DNA from: an uncultured Collinsella sp.
GTDB lineage: Bacteria > Actinomycetota > Coriobacteriia > Coriobacteriales > Coriobacteriaceae
NCBI GenBank assembly: GCA_900541725.1
Contig: UQLB01000009.1
Coordinates: 10,192 to 74,191, forward strand
Direction: 5' to 3'
DNA: 64,000 bases
Of this stretch, positions 8,517 through 15,610 are shown piece by piece (the first letter of the stretch is position 1; the number at the start of each line of letters is the position of its first letter). The notes under the pieces were generated by a model. That model had not been told where the DNA came from and did not search any database. It saw nothing but the letters and a program-made list of their open reading frames with translations. A program made the position numbers and the translations under genes.

Positions 8517-9413
8517 GTGACCGATTGGTCCCTGACCCTTTCCGCGCCGGCAAAGATCAACCTCTATCTGGGGGTTCATACCGAGCGCGACGACCGCGGC
8601 TACCATAAGGTCGATTCCCTGATGGCGGCCGTCGGTCTTGTCGATACCGTTACGGTTACGCCGGCACAGGCGCTGACCGTCCAGACGATTCCGGCATCCG
8701 ACTTTCCCATGCAAAAGAATACGGCGTATCGTGCGGCCGCTGCTATGGCCGAGCATTATGGTCGCGAAGCCAATGTCTGCATCACGATCGAGAAGCGCAT
8801 CCCGTTGTGTGCCGGCCTGGGCGGTCCTTCGACGGATGCCGCGGCGGTCATTGTCGCCATGGCAGAGAGTTGGGGCATCGACCGTGCCGATCCCGCGCTG
8901 GACAACATCGCGCGCGGCATTGGCGCCGACGTTCCCTTCTTTTTGCATGCCAGCCCTGCATTTTACGTGGGTGGGGGAGACGTGCTGGCAACCGAGTACC
9001 CCGCACTTCCCGCGACACCCGTCGTGCTGGTCAAGCCGCGCGAGGCAAGCGTTTCAACAATTGAAGCCTATCGACGTTTTGACGAGACCCCAGAGCCTGC
9101 GGACAAGCCCGGAGCGATCGCATCTGCCCTTCGCTCGGGAGATGCAGGGGCGGCCTACGCACTCGTCCACAACAACCTGGGTGTCATTTCCGCGCAGATG
9201 GAGCCGCGGATCCAAACGGTGCTCGACTGGCTCCGTTCACAGGACGGTACCATTGCCGCAAACGTGTGCGGTTCGGGTGCCTGCTCGTTTGCTCTCTGCG
9301 ATAGCGCCGCCACGGCAGCCAATCTTGCGGCAGCCGCTCAACAAAACGGCTGGTGGGCTTATGCAACGGAGCTCGTTTCCGACACGGTTCGCATTGAAGC
9401 GCCAAAGAAGTAA
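8517..9413 (+). CDS. ispE: 4-diphosphocytidyl-2-C-methyl-D-erythritol kinase
   Basis: The GHMP-family kinase of the MEP isoprenoid pathway. It has 298 residues, with the opening SAPAKINLYLGV, the ATP-binding glycine-rich motif PLCAGLGGPSTDAAAV and the C-terminal VCGSGACSFAL. The start is GTG, two bases after the veg stop, with CGAGGAGCACTAGC as ribosome site. ispD and ispF of the same pathway are at 29.2-30.5 kb. Confidence 0.93.
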   Translation: MTDWSLTLSAPAKINLYLGVHTERDDRGYHKVDSLMAAVGLVDTVTVTPAQALTVQTIPASDFPMQKNTAYRAAAAMAEHYGREANVCITIEKRIPLCAGLGGPSTDAAAVIVAMAESWGIDRADPALDNIARGIGADVPFFLHASPAFYVGGGDVLATEYPALPATPVVLVKPREASVSTIEAYRRFDETPEPADKPGAIASALRSGDAGAAYALVHNNLGVISAQMEPRIQTVLDWLRSQDGTIAANVCGSGACSFALCDSAATAANLAAAAQQNGWWAYATELVSDTVRIEAPKK

Positions 9414-9462
9414 AAATTTCTCTGGCACACGACGGAAATCTTTGTTACTATAGTCGAGCTAA

Positions 9463-9539
9463 CGGGTTGTGGCTCAGTTTGGTAGAGCACTGCGTTCGGG
9501 ACGCAGGGGTCGCTGGTTCAAATCCAGTCAACCCGACCA
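9463..9539 (+). tRNA. tRNA-Pro (anticodon CGG)
   Basis: A 77-base cloverleaf. Acceptor CGGGTTG pairs with CAACCCG, the anticodon stem-loop is CTGCG-TTCGGGA-CGCAG, the T arm is CTGG-TTCAAAT-CCAG and the 3' CCA is encoded. A TATAGT -10 (9449-9454) lies just upstream. Confidence 0.94.
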
Positions 9540-9549
9540 GAGCATGAGG

Positions 9550-9578
9550 AGGGACCGCTTCTTGCGGTCCCTTTTTTT
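9550..9578 (+). terminator. Terminator after tRNA-Pro
   Basis: AGGGACCGC (9550-9558) pairs with GCGGTCCCT (9564-9572), followed by a run of T. Perfect nine-pair stem. Confidence 0.9.
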
Positions 9579-9586
9579 AGCTATTG

Positions 9587-9615
9587 TTGTGATACCGCGA
9601 TACCCGCGGTATACT
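9587..9615 (+). promoter_or_regulatory. tatA promoter with a palindromic operator in the spacer
   Basis: -35 TTGTGA (9587-9592), a 17-base spacer and -10 TATACT (9610-9615). The spacer is filled by a perfect inverted repeat ATACCGCG-N5-CGCGGTAT (9592-9612), which touches both promoter boxes. A protein bound there would block RNA polymerase; its identity is unknown. Confidence 0.65.
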
Positions 9616-9651
9616 CATTCGAGCTTGTCTCGCTGTATTGTGGAGGTCTAC

Positions 9652-9927
9652 ATGTTTGGACTGAGGGCACCTGAGCTCATCATTATTCTCGTTGTTGTCC
9701 TGATTATCTTTGGGCCTAAGAACCTGCCGAAGCTCGGTAAGTCCCTCGGCTCTACCGTCAAGAATATCCGCGAGGGTATGGAGGGCGACGATAAGGGCGA
9801 AACCAAGCAGGCCGAGGACGTTGTGGTCGAGGAGTCCAAGGAGGACAAGGAGATCGCAGAGCTCGAGGCCAAGCTCGCTGCTGCCAAGCAAAAGAAGGCA
9901 GAGGACAGCGACGCGGACGCAGAGTAG
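9652..9927 (+). CDS. tatA: Sec-independent translocase protein TatA
   Basis: The pore-forming subunit family of the twin-arginine protein export system. The 91-residue protein has a short N-terminus, one membrane helix (about 6-20, ending FGPKNLPKL), an amphipathic helix and a charged Lys/Glu-rich C-terminal tail that is probably coiled. The FGP motif at the helix hinge is diagnostic for TatA/TatB. The ATG follows TGGAGGTCTAC. tatC is not in the window, so the gene is detached from its partners. Confidence 0.86.
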   Translation: MFGLRAPELIIILVVVLIIFGPKNLPKLGKSLGSTVKNIREGMEGDDKGETKQAEDVVVEESKEDKEIAELEAKLAAAKQKKAEDSDADAE

Positions 9928-9952
9928 TCCCATCCCTTTGGGGTGAGCACCT

Positions 9953-9985
9953 GACCGGCTTGCCCGCAGGCTAGCCGGTCTTTTT
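9953..9985 (+). terminator. Terminator after tatA
   Basis: GACCGGCT (9953-9960) pairs with AGCCGGTC (9973-9980), followed by TTTTT. Confidence 0.88.
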
Positions 9986-10034
9986 CGTTTTTGTTGACAG
10001 TTGATCGTTACATCATAGTTGGGGAGATATCCGT

Positions 10035-10505
10035 ATGGACGCAAGCCAGATCGTACTGACCGCTGAGGGCCGCCAGAAGCTCGTCGAGGAGCTCGCTTGG
10101 CGTGAGGGCGATTACGCCAAGGAGATCGTCGAGGACATCAAGGAAGCCCGCGCGTTCGGCGACCTTTCGGAGAACTCCGAGTACGATGCCGCCAAGGACA
10201 AGCAGGCCCAGAATGCTGCTCGCATCGCCGAGATTCAGGCTATTCTCGCCAACGCCCAGGTTGCTGCCACCACGGGTGATCTGACCGTCTCCATCGGTTC
10301 CACCGTTTCGTTGATTGATCCCAACGGTGAGGTCATGGAGGTCACGCTTGTCGGTACCACCGAGACCAACTCGCTCGAGCACAAGATCTCCAACGAGTCT
10401 CCGGTCGGCCACGCCATCATCGGTCACGGCGAGGGCGACTCCGTCGAGGTCGTTACGCCTTCCGGCAAGACTCGCGTCTACACCATCGCCAAGATCGCAC
10501 GCTAG
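10035..10505 (+). CDS. greA: Transcription elongation factor GreA
   Basis: GreA rescues backtracked RNA polymerase by stimulating transcript cleavage. The 156-residue protein has the N-terminal coiled coil with the acidic tip AFGDLSENSEYDAAKDKQ (the D-L-SEN-EY signature) and the C-terminal FKBP-like domain (IGSTVSLIDPNGEVMEVTLVG ... VVTPSGKTRVYTI). A TTGACA box (9994-9999) lies upstream without a convincing -10. lysS follows 79 bases later, a common pairing in Actinomycetota and Bacillota. Confidence 0.94.
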   Translation: MDASQIVLTAEGRQKLVEELAWREGDYAKEIVEDIKEARAFGDLSENSEYDAAKDKQAQNAARIAEIQAILANAQVAATTGDLTVSIGSTVSLIDPNGEVMEVTLVGTTETNSLEHKISNESPVGHAIIGHGEGDSVEVVTPSGKTRVYTIAKIAR

Positions 10506-10584
10506 ACCACGGTCCCGCGTAAAGGTATGTTTTCGCTCCCTGGGACCGAATCCTGGGGAGCGTTTTAGTTTGAGGAGCTAACTT

Positions 10585-12549
10585 ATGGCAGAGAACCAGA
10601 ACGCCGCCGATCAGGCATCGACGCTCAACGACGAGCGCGCCACCCGCCTGGCCAAGCGCGCCGCCCTGTTCGAGGCGGGCCAGAACCCCTATCCCGAGCA
10701 CTCTGAGCTTGAGGACTACGTCGCCGATATCGAGACTAAGTACGCCGATCTTGCCGATGGTGAGGACACCGAGGATGTCGTGAAGATCGCCGGCCGTGTG
10801 GTCGCCAAGCGCGGTCAGGGCAAGATCATGTTCATCGTCGTGCGCGATGCGACTGCCGAGATTCAGCTGTTCTGCCGCATCAACGACATGGACGAGGCTG
10901 CCTGGAATACGCTCAAAGCCCTCGACTTGGGCGACATCCTGGGCGTGACCGGCGTGGTTGTGCGCACCCAGCGCGGCCAGCTTTCCGTTGCCCCTAAGAG
11001 CGCGACCCTGCTTGCCAAGGCCGTTCGTCCGCTGCCCGAGAAGTTCCACGGTCTTTCCGACAAGGAGACCCGCTATCGCCAGCGCTATGTCGACCTGATC
11101 GCCAACGACGACGTTCGCGAGACCTTCCGTAAGCGTTCGCAGATTCTCTCCACCTTCCGTCGCTTTATGGAGTCCGACGGCTACATGGAGGTCGAGACCC
11201 CCATCCTGCAGACCATCCAAGGCGGCGCTACTGCCAAGCCGTTCATTACCCACTTCAACGCGCTCGATCAGGAGTGCTACCTGCGTATTGCCACCGAGCT
11301 GCACCTCAAGCGCTGCATCGTCGGTGGTTTTGAGCGCGTGTTCGAGATCGGCCGCATCTTCCGTAACGAGGGCATGGACCTTACCCACAATCCCGAGTTC
11401 ACCACGATGGAGGCCTACCGCGCCTTTTCCGATCTCGAGGGCATGAAGGCGCTCGCCCAGGGTGTCATTAAGGCCGCTAACAAGGCTATCGGCAACCCCG
11501 AGGTTATTGAGTACCAGGGCCAGACCATCGACCTGTCCGGTGAGTGGGCCAGCCGTCCCATGACCGACATCGTCTCCGACGTGCTCGGTAAGCAGGTCAC
11601 CATCGACACGCCGGTTGAGGAGCTTGCTGCCGCCGCACGCGAGAAGGGCCTGGAGATCAAGCCCGAGTGGACCGCCGGCAAGATCATCGCCGAGATCTAT
11701 GACGAGCTGGGCGAGGACACTATCGTCAACCCCACCTTCGTGTGCGATTACCCCATCGAGGTTAGCCCGCTTGCCAAGCGCTTTGAGGATGACCCGCGCC
11801 TGACCCATCGCTTTGAGCTGGTCATCGCCGGCCACGAGTACGCGAACGCGTTCTCCGAGCTCAACGACCCGGTCGACCAGGCCGAGCGCTTCGCTGCCCA
11901 GATGGCCGAGAAGGCCGGCGGTGACGACGAGGCCATGGAGTACGACGAGGATTACGTGCGCGCCCTCGAGTACGGTATGCCTCCCGCGGGCGGCATTGGC
12001 ATCGGTATCGACCGCGTGGTCATGCTGCTCACCAACCAGGCTTCCATCCGCGACGTGCTGCTGTTCCCGCACATGAAGCCCGAGAAGGGTTTCCAGTCCG
12101 GTGCCGCTGCTGCCAAGGCTGCCGAGGCCGGCAACACCGCGAGCCCCTTCGTCAAGTCACTCAAGCCCACGGTTGATTATTCCAAGATTGCCGTCGAGCC
12201 GCTGTTTGAGGAGTTCGTCGACTTTGATACCTTCTCCAAGAGCGACTTCCGCGCCGTGAAGGTCAAGGCATGCGAGGCCGTCAAGAAGTCCAAGAAGCTG
12301 CTGAACTTTACGCTCGACGACGGTACCGGTACCGACCGCACCATCCTCTCCGGTATTCACGCCTATTACGAGCCCGAGGACCTGGTCGGCAAGACCTTGC
12401 TCGCCATCACCAACCTGCCTCCGCGCAAGATGATGGGCATCCCCAGCTGCGGCATGCTCATCAGTGCCATCCACGAGGAGGAGGGCGAGGAGCGCCTCAA
12501 CCTGATCCAGCTCGACGCCTCCATTCCCGCCGGCGCAAAGATGTACTAG
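10585..12549 (+). CDS. lysS: Lysyl-tRNA synthetase (class II) with C-terminal tRNA-binding domain
   Basis: The enzyme charges tRNA-Lys. Residues about 1-500 are a complete class II LysRS: an OB-fold anticodon domain, motif 2 (IFRNEGMDLTHNPEF) and motif 3 (GIGIGIDRVVMLL). Residues about 534-654 form an added domain (TFSKSDFRAVKVKACEAVKKSKKLL ... NLPPRKMMGIPSCGML) like the Trbp111/EMAP-II-type domain at the end of MetRS. Total length is 654 instead of about 500. There is no internal stop between the parts, so it is a true fusion. The ATG follows TTTGAGGAGCTAACTT. Confidence 0.92.
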   Translation: MAENQNAADQASTLNDERATRLAKRAALFEAGQNPYPEHSELEDYVADIETKYADLADGEDTEDVVKIAGRVVAKRGQGKIMFIVVRDATAEIQLFCRINDMDEAAWNTLKALDLGDILGVTGVVVRTQRGQLSVAPKSATLLAKAVRPLPEKFHGLSDKETRYRQRYVDLIANDDVRETFRKRSQILSTFRRFMESDGYMEVETPILQTIQGGATAKPFITHFNALDQECYLRIATELHLKRCIVGGFERVFEIGRIFRNEGMDLTHNPEFTTMEAYRAFSDLEGMKALAQGVIKAANKAIGNPEVIEYQGQTIDLSGEWASRPMTDIVSDVLGKQVTIDTPVEELAAAAREKGLEIKPEWTAGKIIAEIYDELGEDTIVNPTFVCDYPIEVSPLAKRFEDDPRLTHRFELVIAGHEYANAFSELNDPVDQAERFAAQMAEKAGGDDEAMEYDEDYVRALEYGMPPAGGIGIGIDRVVMLLTNQASIRDVLLFPHMKPEKGFQSGAAAAKAAEAGNTASPFVKSLKPTVDYSKIAVEPLFEEFVDFDTFSKSDFRAVKVKACEAVKKSKKLLNFTLDDGTGTDRTILSGIHAYYEPEDLVGKTLLAITNLPPRKMMGIPSCGMLISAIHEEEGEERLNLIQLDASIPAGAKMY

Positions 12550-12551
12550 GG

Positions 12552-12581
12552 GGTTACGGCGTTTTACCAAACGCCGTAACC
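12552..12581. repeat. Perfect 13-bp hairpin after lysS
   Basis: GGTTACGGCGTTT (12552-12564) and AAACGCCGTAACC (12569-12581) with a 4-base loop. It starts 2 bases after the lysS stop. It has no T-run, so it is not a classic terminator but may stabilise the mRNA end. Confidence 0.65.
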
Positions 12582-12593
12582 ACTCGACGCTGC

Positions 12594-12692
12594 AAGCCCG
12601 CCAGAGCGGCAATCTGCCTTTCAACTTCGGCGGCATGACCAAAAGGTCTATGCCGCCTTGTTTCAAGGCACCTTGCTCGCTCTGGCGGGCTT
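12594..12692. repeat. Nested long inverted repeat
   Basis: Outer arms AAGCCCGCCAGAGCG (12594-12608) and CGCTCTGGCGGGCTT (12678-12692) are perfect. Inside, GGCGGCATGACC (12629-12640) pairs with GGTCTATGCCGCC (12645-12657) with one bulge. No reading frame of note. It is folded like a small structured RNA or a palindromic repeat. Confidence 0.6.
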
Positions 12693-12734
12693 TCGCTGTC
12701 GTTGCAAAAACATCGGCGTTACCTTGGTCCAGAT

Positions 12735-12792
12735 GTAGTCATTGGGGACGTTCTTAAACGACTAGTCATTCAAGAACGTCCCCAATGACTAC
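12735..12792. repeat. 21-bp perfect inverted repeat
   Basis: Arms 12735-12755 and 12772-12792 are exact complements, beginning GTAGTCATTGGGG and enclosing a 16-base loop. It stands between lysS and the next gene with no visible promoter function. It resembles the other intergenic palindromes of the window. Confidence 0.65.
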
Positions 12793-12898
12793 TCAATGGC
12801 TATTGCGCGCATGGCTCGCATGACAGCCGTCTCTTTTATGTTTCCTTTAGCCGTCGCTGTCTAGGATGGGGGTTAGTCGATAGGAAGGGAGCACCGGG

Positions 12899-14467
12899 AT
12901 GGACGATGCGAGCGAGCGTGCAATCGAAGAGGACATGCTCGATCAGTTCAATTACTTTGATGATGAGGACGAGGAGCTGATCGACCGTCGCGAGCCAGCG
13001 CCGCTTGATTCCTTTGATCTGGTCGATGAAGAGACTGATGAGATTGAGGACGAATCAACGGAGCCCCCACAGTCTTCGCGCCTTAACTCGCTGCTTTCGA
13101 GAGCCCCCATGCACCACGGTGTTCGTGCCGGCGCGCTCCATATGAAAACTGACTGGCACCAGATCGTGACGGCAGGCGATGAACTTGCCGTCGATGCGCC
13201 GCTCACCGATAAATCATCCATCATCTGCCGCACCGGTATGCTTATGCTCGCGAGCGGAACGGGTGCCTGGCGTGTACGCGATACCATGAATCGTGTTGCT
13301 GACGTGCTCGGCGTCACCATCCACGTCGACCTGAGTCTCCTATCGTTTGAGTGCACCTGCATCGAAGATGGCCACTGCTTTAATGAGGTCGTCAGCCTAC
13401 CCACAACGGGGGTCAATACTCATCGCATTTGGATGATGGAGAGTTTCCTCAAGGAAATCGAGACCTATGGTCGCCGTTTTACGGTGCATGAGTATCACGA
13501 GATGCTCAAGACCGTTGAGAGTTCAAAACCTGATTACGCGCCTTGGCAACAGGGCCTTGCGGCGGCCTGTGCTTGTGGCGCCTTCGTCTTTTTGCTCGGC
13601 GGCGGCCCTATCGAGATGGCATGCGCGTTCGTGGGCGCGGGTGTCGGCAACTTTGCCCGCTCCCATATTCTCAAGCAAGGCCTTGGTCAGTTCAGCGCGC
13701 TGACGACCGGCGTTGCGCTCGCTTGCGTTTCGTATCTGCTGGCATTACTCGGCCTTGGCCAGGTCATACCGGGGGCAATGTCGCACCAAGAAGGCTATAT
13801 CGGCGCCATGCTCTTTGTGATTCCCGGCTTTCCGCTCATTACGGCAGGCCTCGACATCGCTAAGCTCGACATGCGAAGCGGTATCGAACGTCTGTCATAT
13901 GCCGTATCGATTATTGTGATGGCGACGCTCGTAGGTTGGATGGTTGCCGAGTGTGTTGGCCTGGCGCCGGACGACTTTGCGCCGCTCGGCCTTTCGCCGC
14001 TTGCTCTTACGCTCCTGCGCGTGGTGATGAGCTTCGTTGGCGTATTCGGCTTCTCGGTGATGTTCAACAGCCCGGTAAAGATGGCCGCGGCAGCTGGGCT
14101 GATCGGCGCCGTGTCCAATACCTTGCGCCTTACGCTCGTCGATGCGCCGACGATGCTTCCCTTCCTGGGCCTCAGCGCGGGAATGCCTCCCGAGGCGGCA
14201 GCGTTTATCGGCGCGCTGGTATCGGGGCTGCTGGCAAGCTTGGCCGAAGTCAAGCTCACCTACCCACGTATCGCCCTCACGGTGCCATCAATTGTCATTA
14301 TGGTGCCGGGCCTGTATCTGTATCGCTCGATGTACTACATGTGCACCTTCGATACGGTCAATATGCTCGGTTGGTTTGTGCGTGCAGTGCTCATCGTGGC
14401 GTTTTTGCCCGTTGGTCTGGGTGTGGCACGTACACTCACCGACCCTCGCTGGCGCCACACCAGCTAA
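12899..14467 (+). CDS. ThrE-type threonine/serine exporter family protein
   Basis: A 522-residue membrane protein. The first 70 residues are very acidic. They are followed by a DUF1212-type soluble and membrane domain (GMLMLASGTGAWRVRDTMNRV ... SFLKEIE, then helices from about residue 215). A second block of hydrophobic helices follows (DUF3815-like, about residue 365 to the end). Corynebacterium ThrE, which exports threonine and serine, has the same two-part layout in one chain; many relatives are split. The substrate is inferred from family only. The ATG follows GGAAGGGAGC. A palindromic repeat begins at the base after the stop. Confidence 0.72.
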   Translation: MDDASERAIEEDMLDQFNYFDDEDEELIDRREPAPLDSFDLVDEETDEIEDESTEPPQSSRLNSLLSRAPMHHGVRAGALHMKTDWHQIVTAGDELAVDAPLTDKSSIICRTGMLMLASGTGAWRVRDTMNRVADVLGVTIHVDLSLLSFECTCIEDGHCFNEVVSLPTTGVNTHRIWMMESFLKEIETYGRRFTVHEYHEMLKTVESSKPDYAPWQQGLAAACACGAFVFLLGGGPIEMACAFVGAGVGNFARSHILKQGLGQFSALTTGVALACVSYLLALLGLGQVIPGAMSHQEGYIGAMLFVIPGFPLITAGLDIAKLDMRSGIERLSYAVSIIVMATLVGWMVAECVGLAPDDFAPLGLSPLALTLLRVVMSFVGVFGFSVMFNSPVKMAAAAGLIGAVSNTLRLTLVDAPTMLPFLGLSAGMPPEAAAFIGALVSGLLASLAEVKLTYPRIALTVPSIVIMVPGLYLYRSMYYMCTFDTVNMLGWFVRAVLIVAFLPVGLGVARTLTDPRWRHTS

Positions 14468-14500
14468 TTGGTGCAAGGAGGACAGGTCACTTTGCACCAA
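14468..14500. repeat. Hairpin directly after the exporter stop codon
   Basis: TTGGTGCAA (14468-14476) pairs with TTGCACCAA (14492-14500). The loop contains GGACAGGTCAC. It starts on the base after the TAA stop and shares the GGACAGG loop motif with the element at 6853. Confidence 0.5.
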
Positions 14501-14503
14501 ATG

Positions 14504-14570
14504 AGTTGCGGTGAAATAGAGACTGAATTGCTGCTTAAAGGGTCAAAACAGTCCGTATTCCACCGCAACT
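14504..14570. repeat. Family A palindrome, copy 1 (AGTTGCGGTG type)
   Basis: The left arm AGTTGCGGTGAAATA and right arm TATTCCACCGCAACT differ by one base from perfect pairing. The middle is GAGACTG...CAGTCCG. The same arms return at 57712 and 61850. The stretch 14571-14690 after it holds nothing else I can recognise. Confidence 0.65.
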
Positions 14571-14688
14571 TATGGGGTCGGGGGATTATTGGTGCCCTGC
14601 ATCTTCATAAACTCAACGCTTACGAAGCGCGCGCCGTTCGTGTTAGGGTAGTTCCACCACATAAGTAGTCGCAGACGCACGTACCACG

Positions 14689-14740
14689 GGCGGGCGAGAT
14701 GAAGTCCCAACAGCTCCATCTCGCCCGCCCGTTTTTGTTG
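14689..14740 (+). terminator. Strong hairpin with T-run in the leader of the DUF2798-like gene
   Basis: CGGGCGGGCGAGATG pairs with CATCTCGCCCGCCCG, followed by TTTTTG. It ends some 35 bases before the next start codon. It therefore either terminates upstream transcription or acts as an attenuator of the small membrane gene. No start codon or leader peptide is obvious before it. Confidence 0.7.
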
Positions 14741-14771
14741 CGTGGTGCCGCGGCGTAACACAGAAAGGACC

Positions 14772-15329
14772 ATGCCCTTTATGCCTATCAACAAACGAGA
14801 GAGCCTGCTGTTCACCTTTATCATGTGCTTTTGCATGGTGCTCTGGATGAGCATCTACAACGTCGCCCTGCAGCATGGGGCCATCAACGGCGAGGTTGTT
14901 GCCGCCGCGTGGCTCGGCTTCCCCGTTGCCTACGTTTTTGCCATGTGCTGCGACTGGTTTGTTGCCAGCCCCCTTGCTAAGGGCTTCGCCTTTAAATTCC
15001 TGGTCACGCCGGGCAAGAGCTCGCCGCTTGCCATGACGCTCGCCGTCAGCTCCTGCATGGTTGTTCCCATGGTTATCATCATGTCGCTGTACGGTGCCTG
15101 CGAGGGTCTGACGCACATGCCCGGCGGCATCCTTGCGAACCTGTATTCCGTGCCCGCGATCTGGATGATCAACATCCCGCATAATTTTGTGATGGCGCTG
15201 CCGTGGAACCTTTTGGTAGCCGGTCCGATTTCCCACTTCGTCTTCCGTCGCGCCTTCCCTGTGGGGACGGTTTTCGAGGAGGAGCATGCCGAGCTCTTGG
15301 AGCAGGCTATGGCTCCTGAGTGCGAGTAG
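14772..15329 (+). CDS. Small integral membrane protein, DUF2798-like
   Basis: A 185-residue protein with about four hydrophobic helices arranged as two similar halves. Each half carries an N/P-rich segment (MSIYNVALQHG ... WLGFPVAYVFA and ILANLYSVPAIWMINIPHNFVMALPWNLLVAGPI). This two-repeat layout matches DUF2798 proteins, whose function is unknown. AGAAAGGA lies 2 bases before the ATG used here and 11 before a second in-frame ATG (14781), which is equally possible. A strong leader hairpin precedes it. Confidence 0.62.
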   Translation: MPFMPINKRESLLFTFIMCFCMVLWMSIYNVALQHGAINGEVVAAAWLGFPVAYVFAMCCDWFVASPLAKGFAFKFLVTPGKSSPLAMTLAVSSCMVVPMVIIMSLYGACEGLTHMPGGILANLYSVPAIWMINIPHNFVMALPWNLLVAGPISHFVFRRAFPVGTVFEEEHAELLEQAMAPECE

Positions 15330-15495
15330 CTCGCTTAGGGATCTGCTGAGCGCGGGCGACTTGCTTGGTTGGAGCCCTAAGCGTGGATAGCTCTCTCGGC
15401 GACATCGCGGGCGTGAGCGGTGCGCATGACCGGAGGGCCCTTGCTGCTCCGTTGCCCGACGTGCTAGCGCGCAGAACAATCTGTTGGTGCATTCG
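15330..15495. other. Intergenic stretch with a partial inverted repeat
   Basis: CGCTTAGGG near 15333 and CCCTAAGCG near 15377 are complementary, giving a loose hairpin. No gene, RNA or promoter is recognisable in the remainder. Confidence 0.3.
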
Positions 15496-15528
15496 GCGGC
15501 TGCTGAAGCGTTTCGGCAGCCGCTTTTT
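15496..15528 (+). terminator. Terminator after the DUF2798-like gene
   Basis: GCGGCTGC (15496-15503) pairs with GCAGCCGC (15516-15523), followed by TTTTT. It isolates the downstream activase/TetR unit. Confidence 0.85.
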
Positions 15529-15540
15529 ATACGGAGTTTA

Positions 15541-15561
15541 AATACAACAGTCTGTTGTATT
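15541..15561. promoter_or_regulatory. Palindromic operator upstream of the activase-tetR unit
   Basis: A perfect inverted repeat AATACAACA-GTC-TGTTGTATT, 50 bases before the activase start. TetR-family repressors typically bind such 15-21 bp palindromes and usually control their own unit. The tetR gene at the end of this unit is the natural candidate. An extended -10 (TGGTATATC, about 15570-15578) follows it. Confidence 0.65.
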
Positions 15562-15610
15562 ACGTAGAGTGGTATATCTCTAGCGGGAAAAATGCGAGAG
15601 ACGGAGCATT

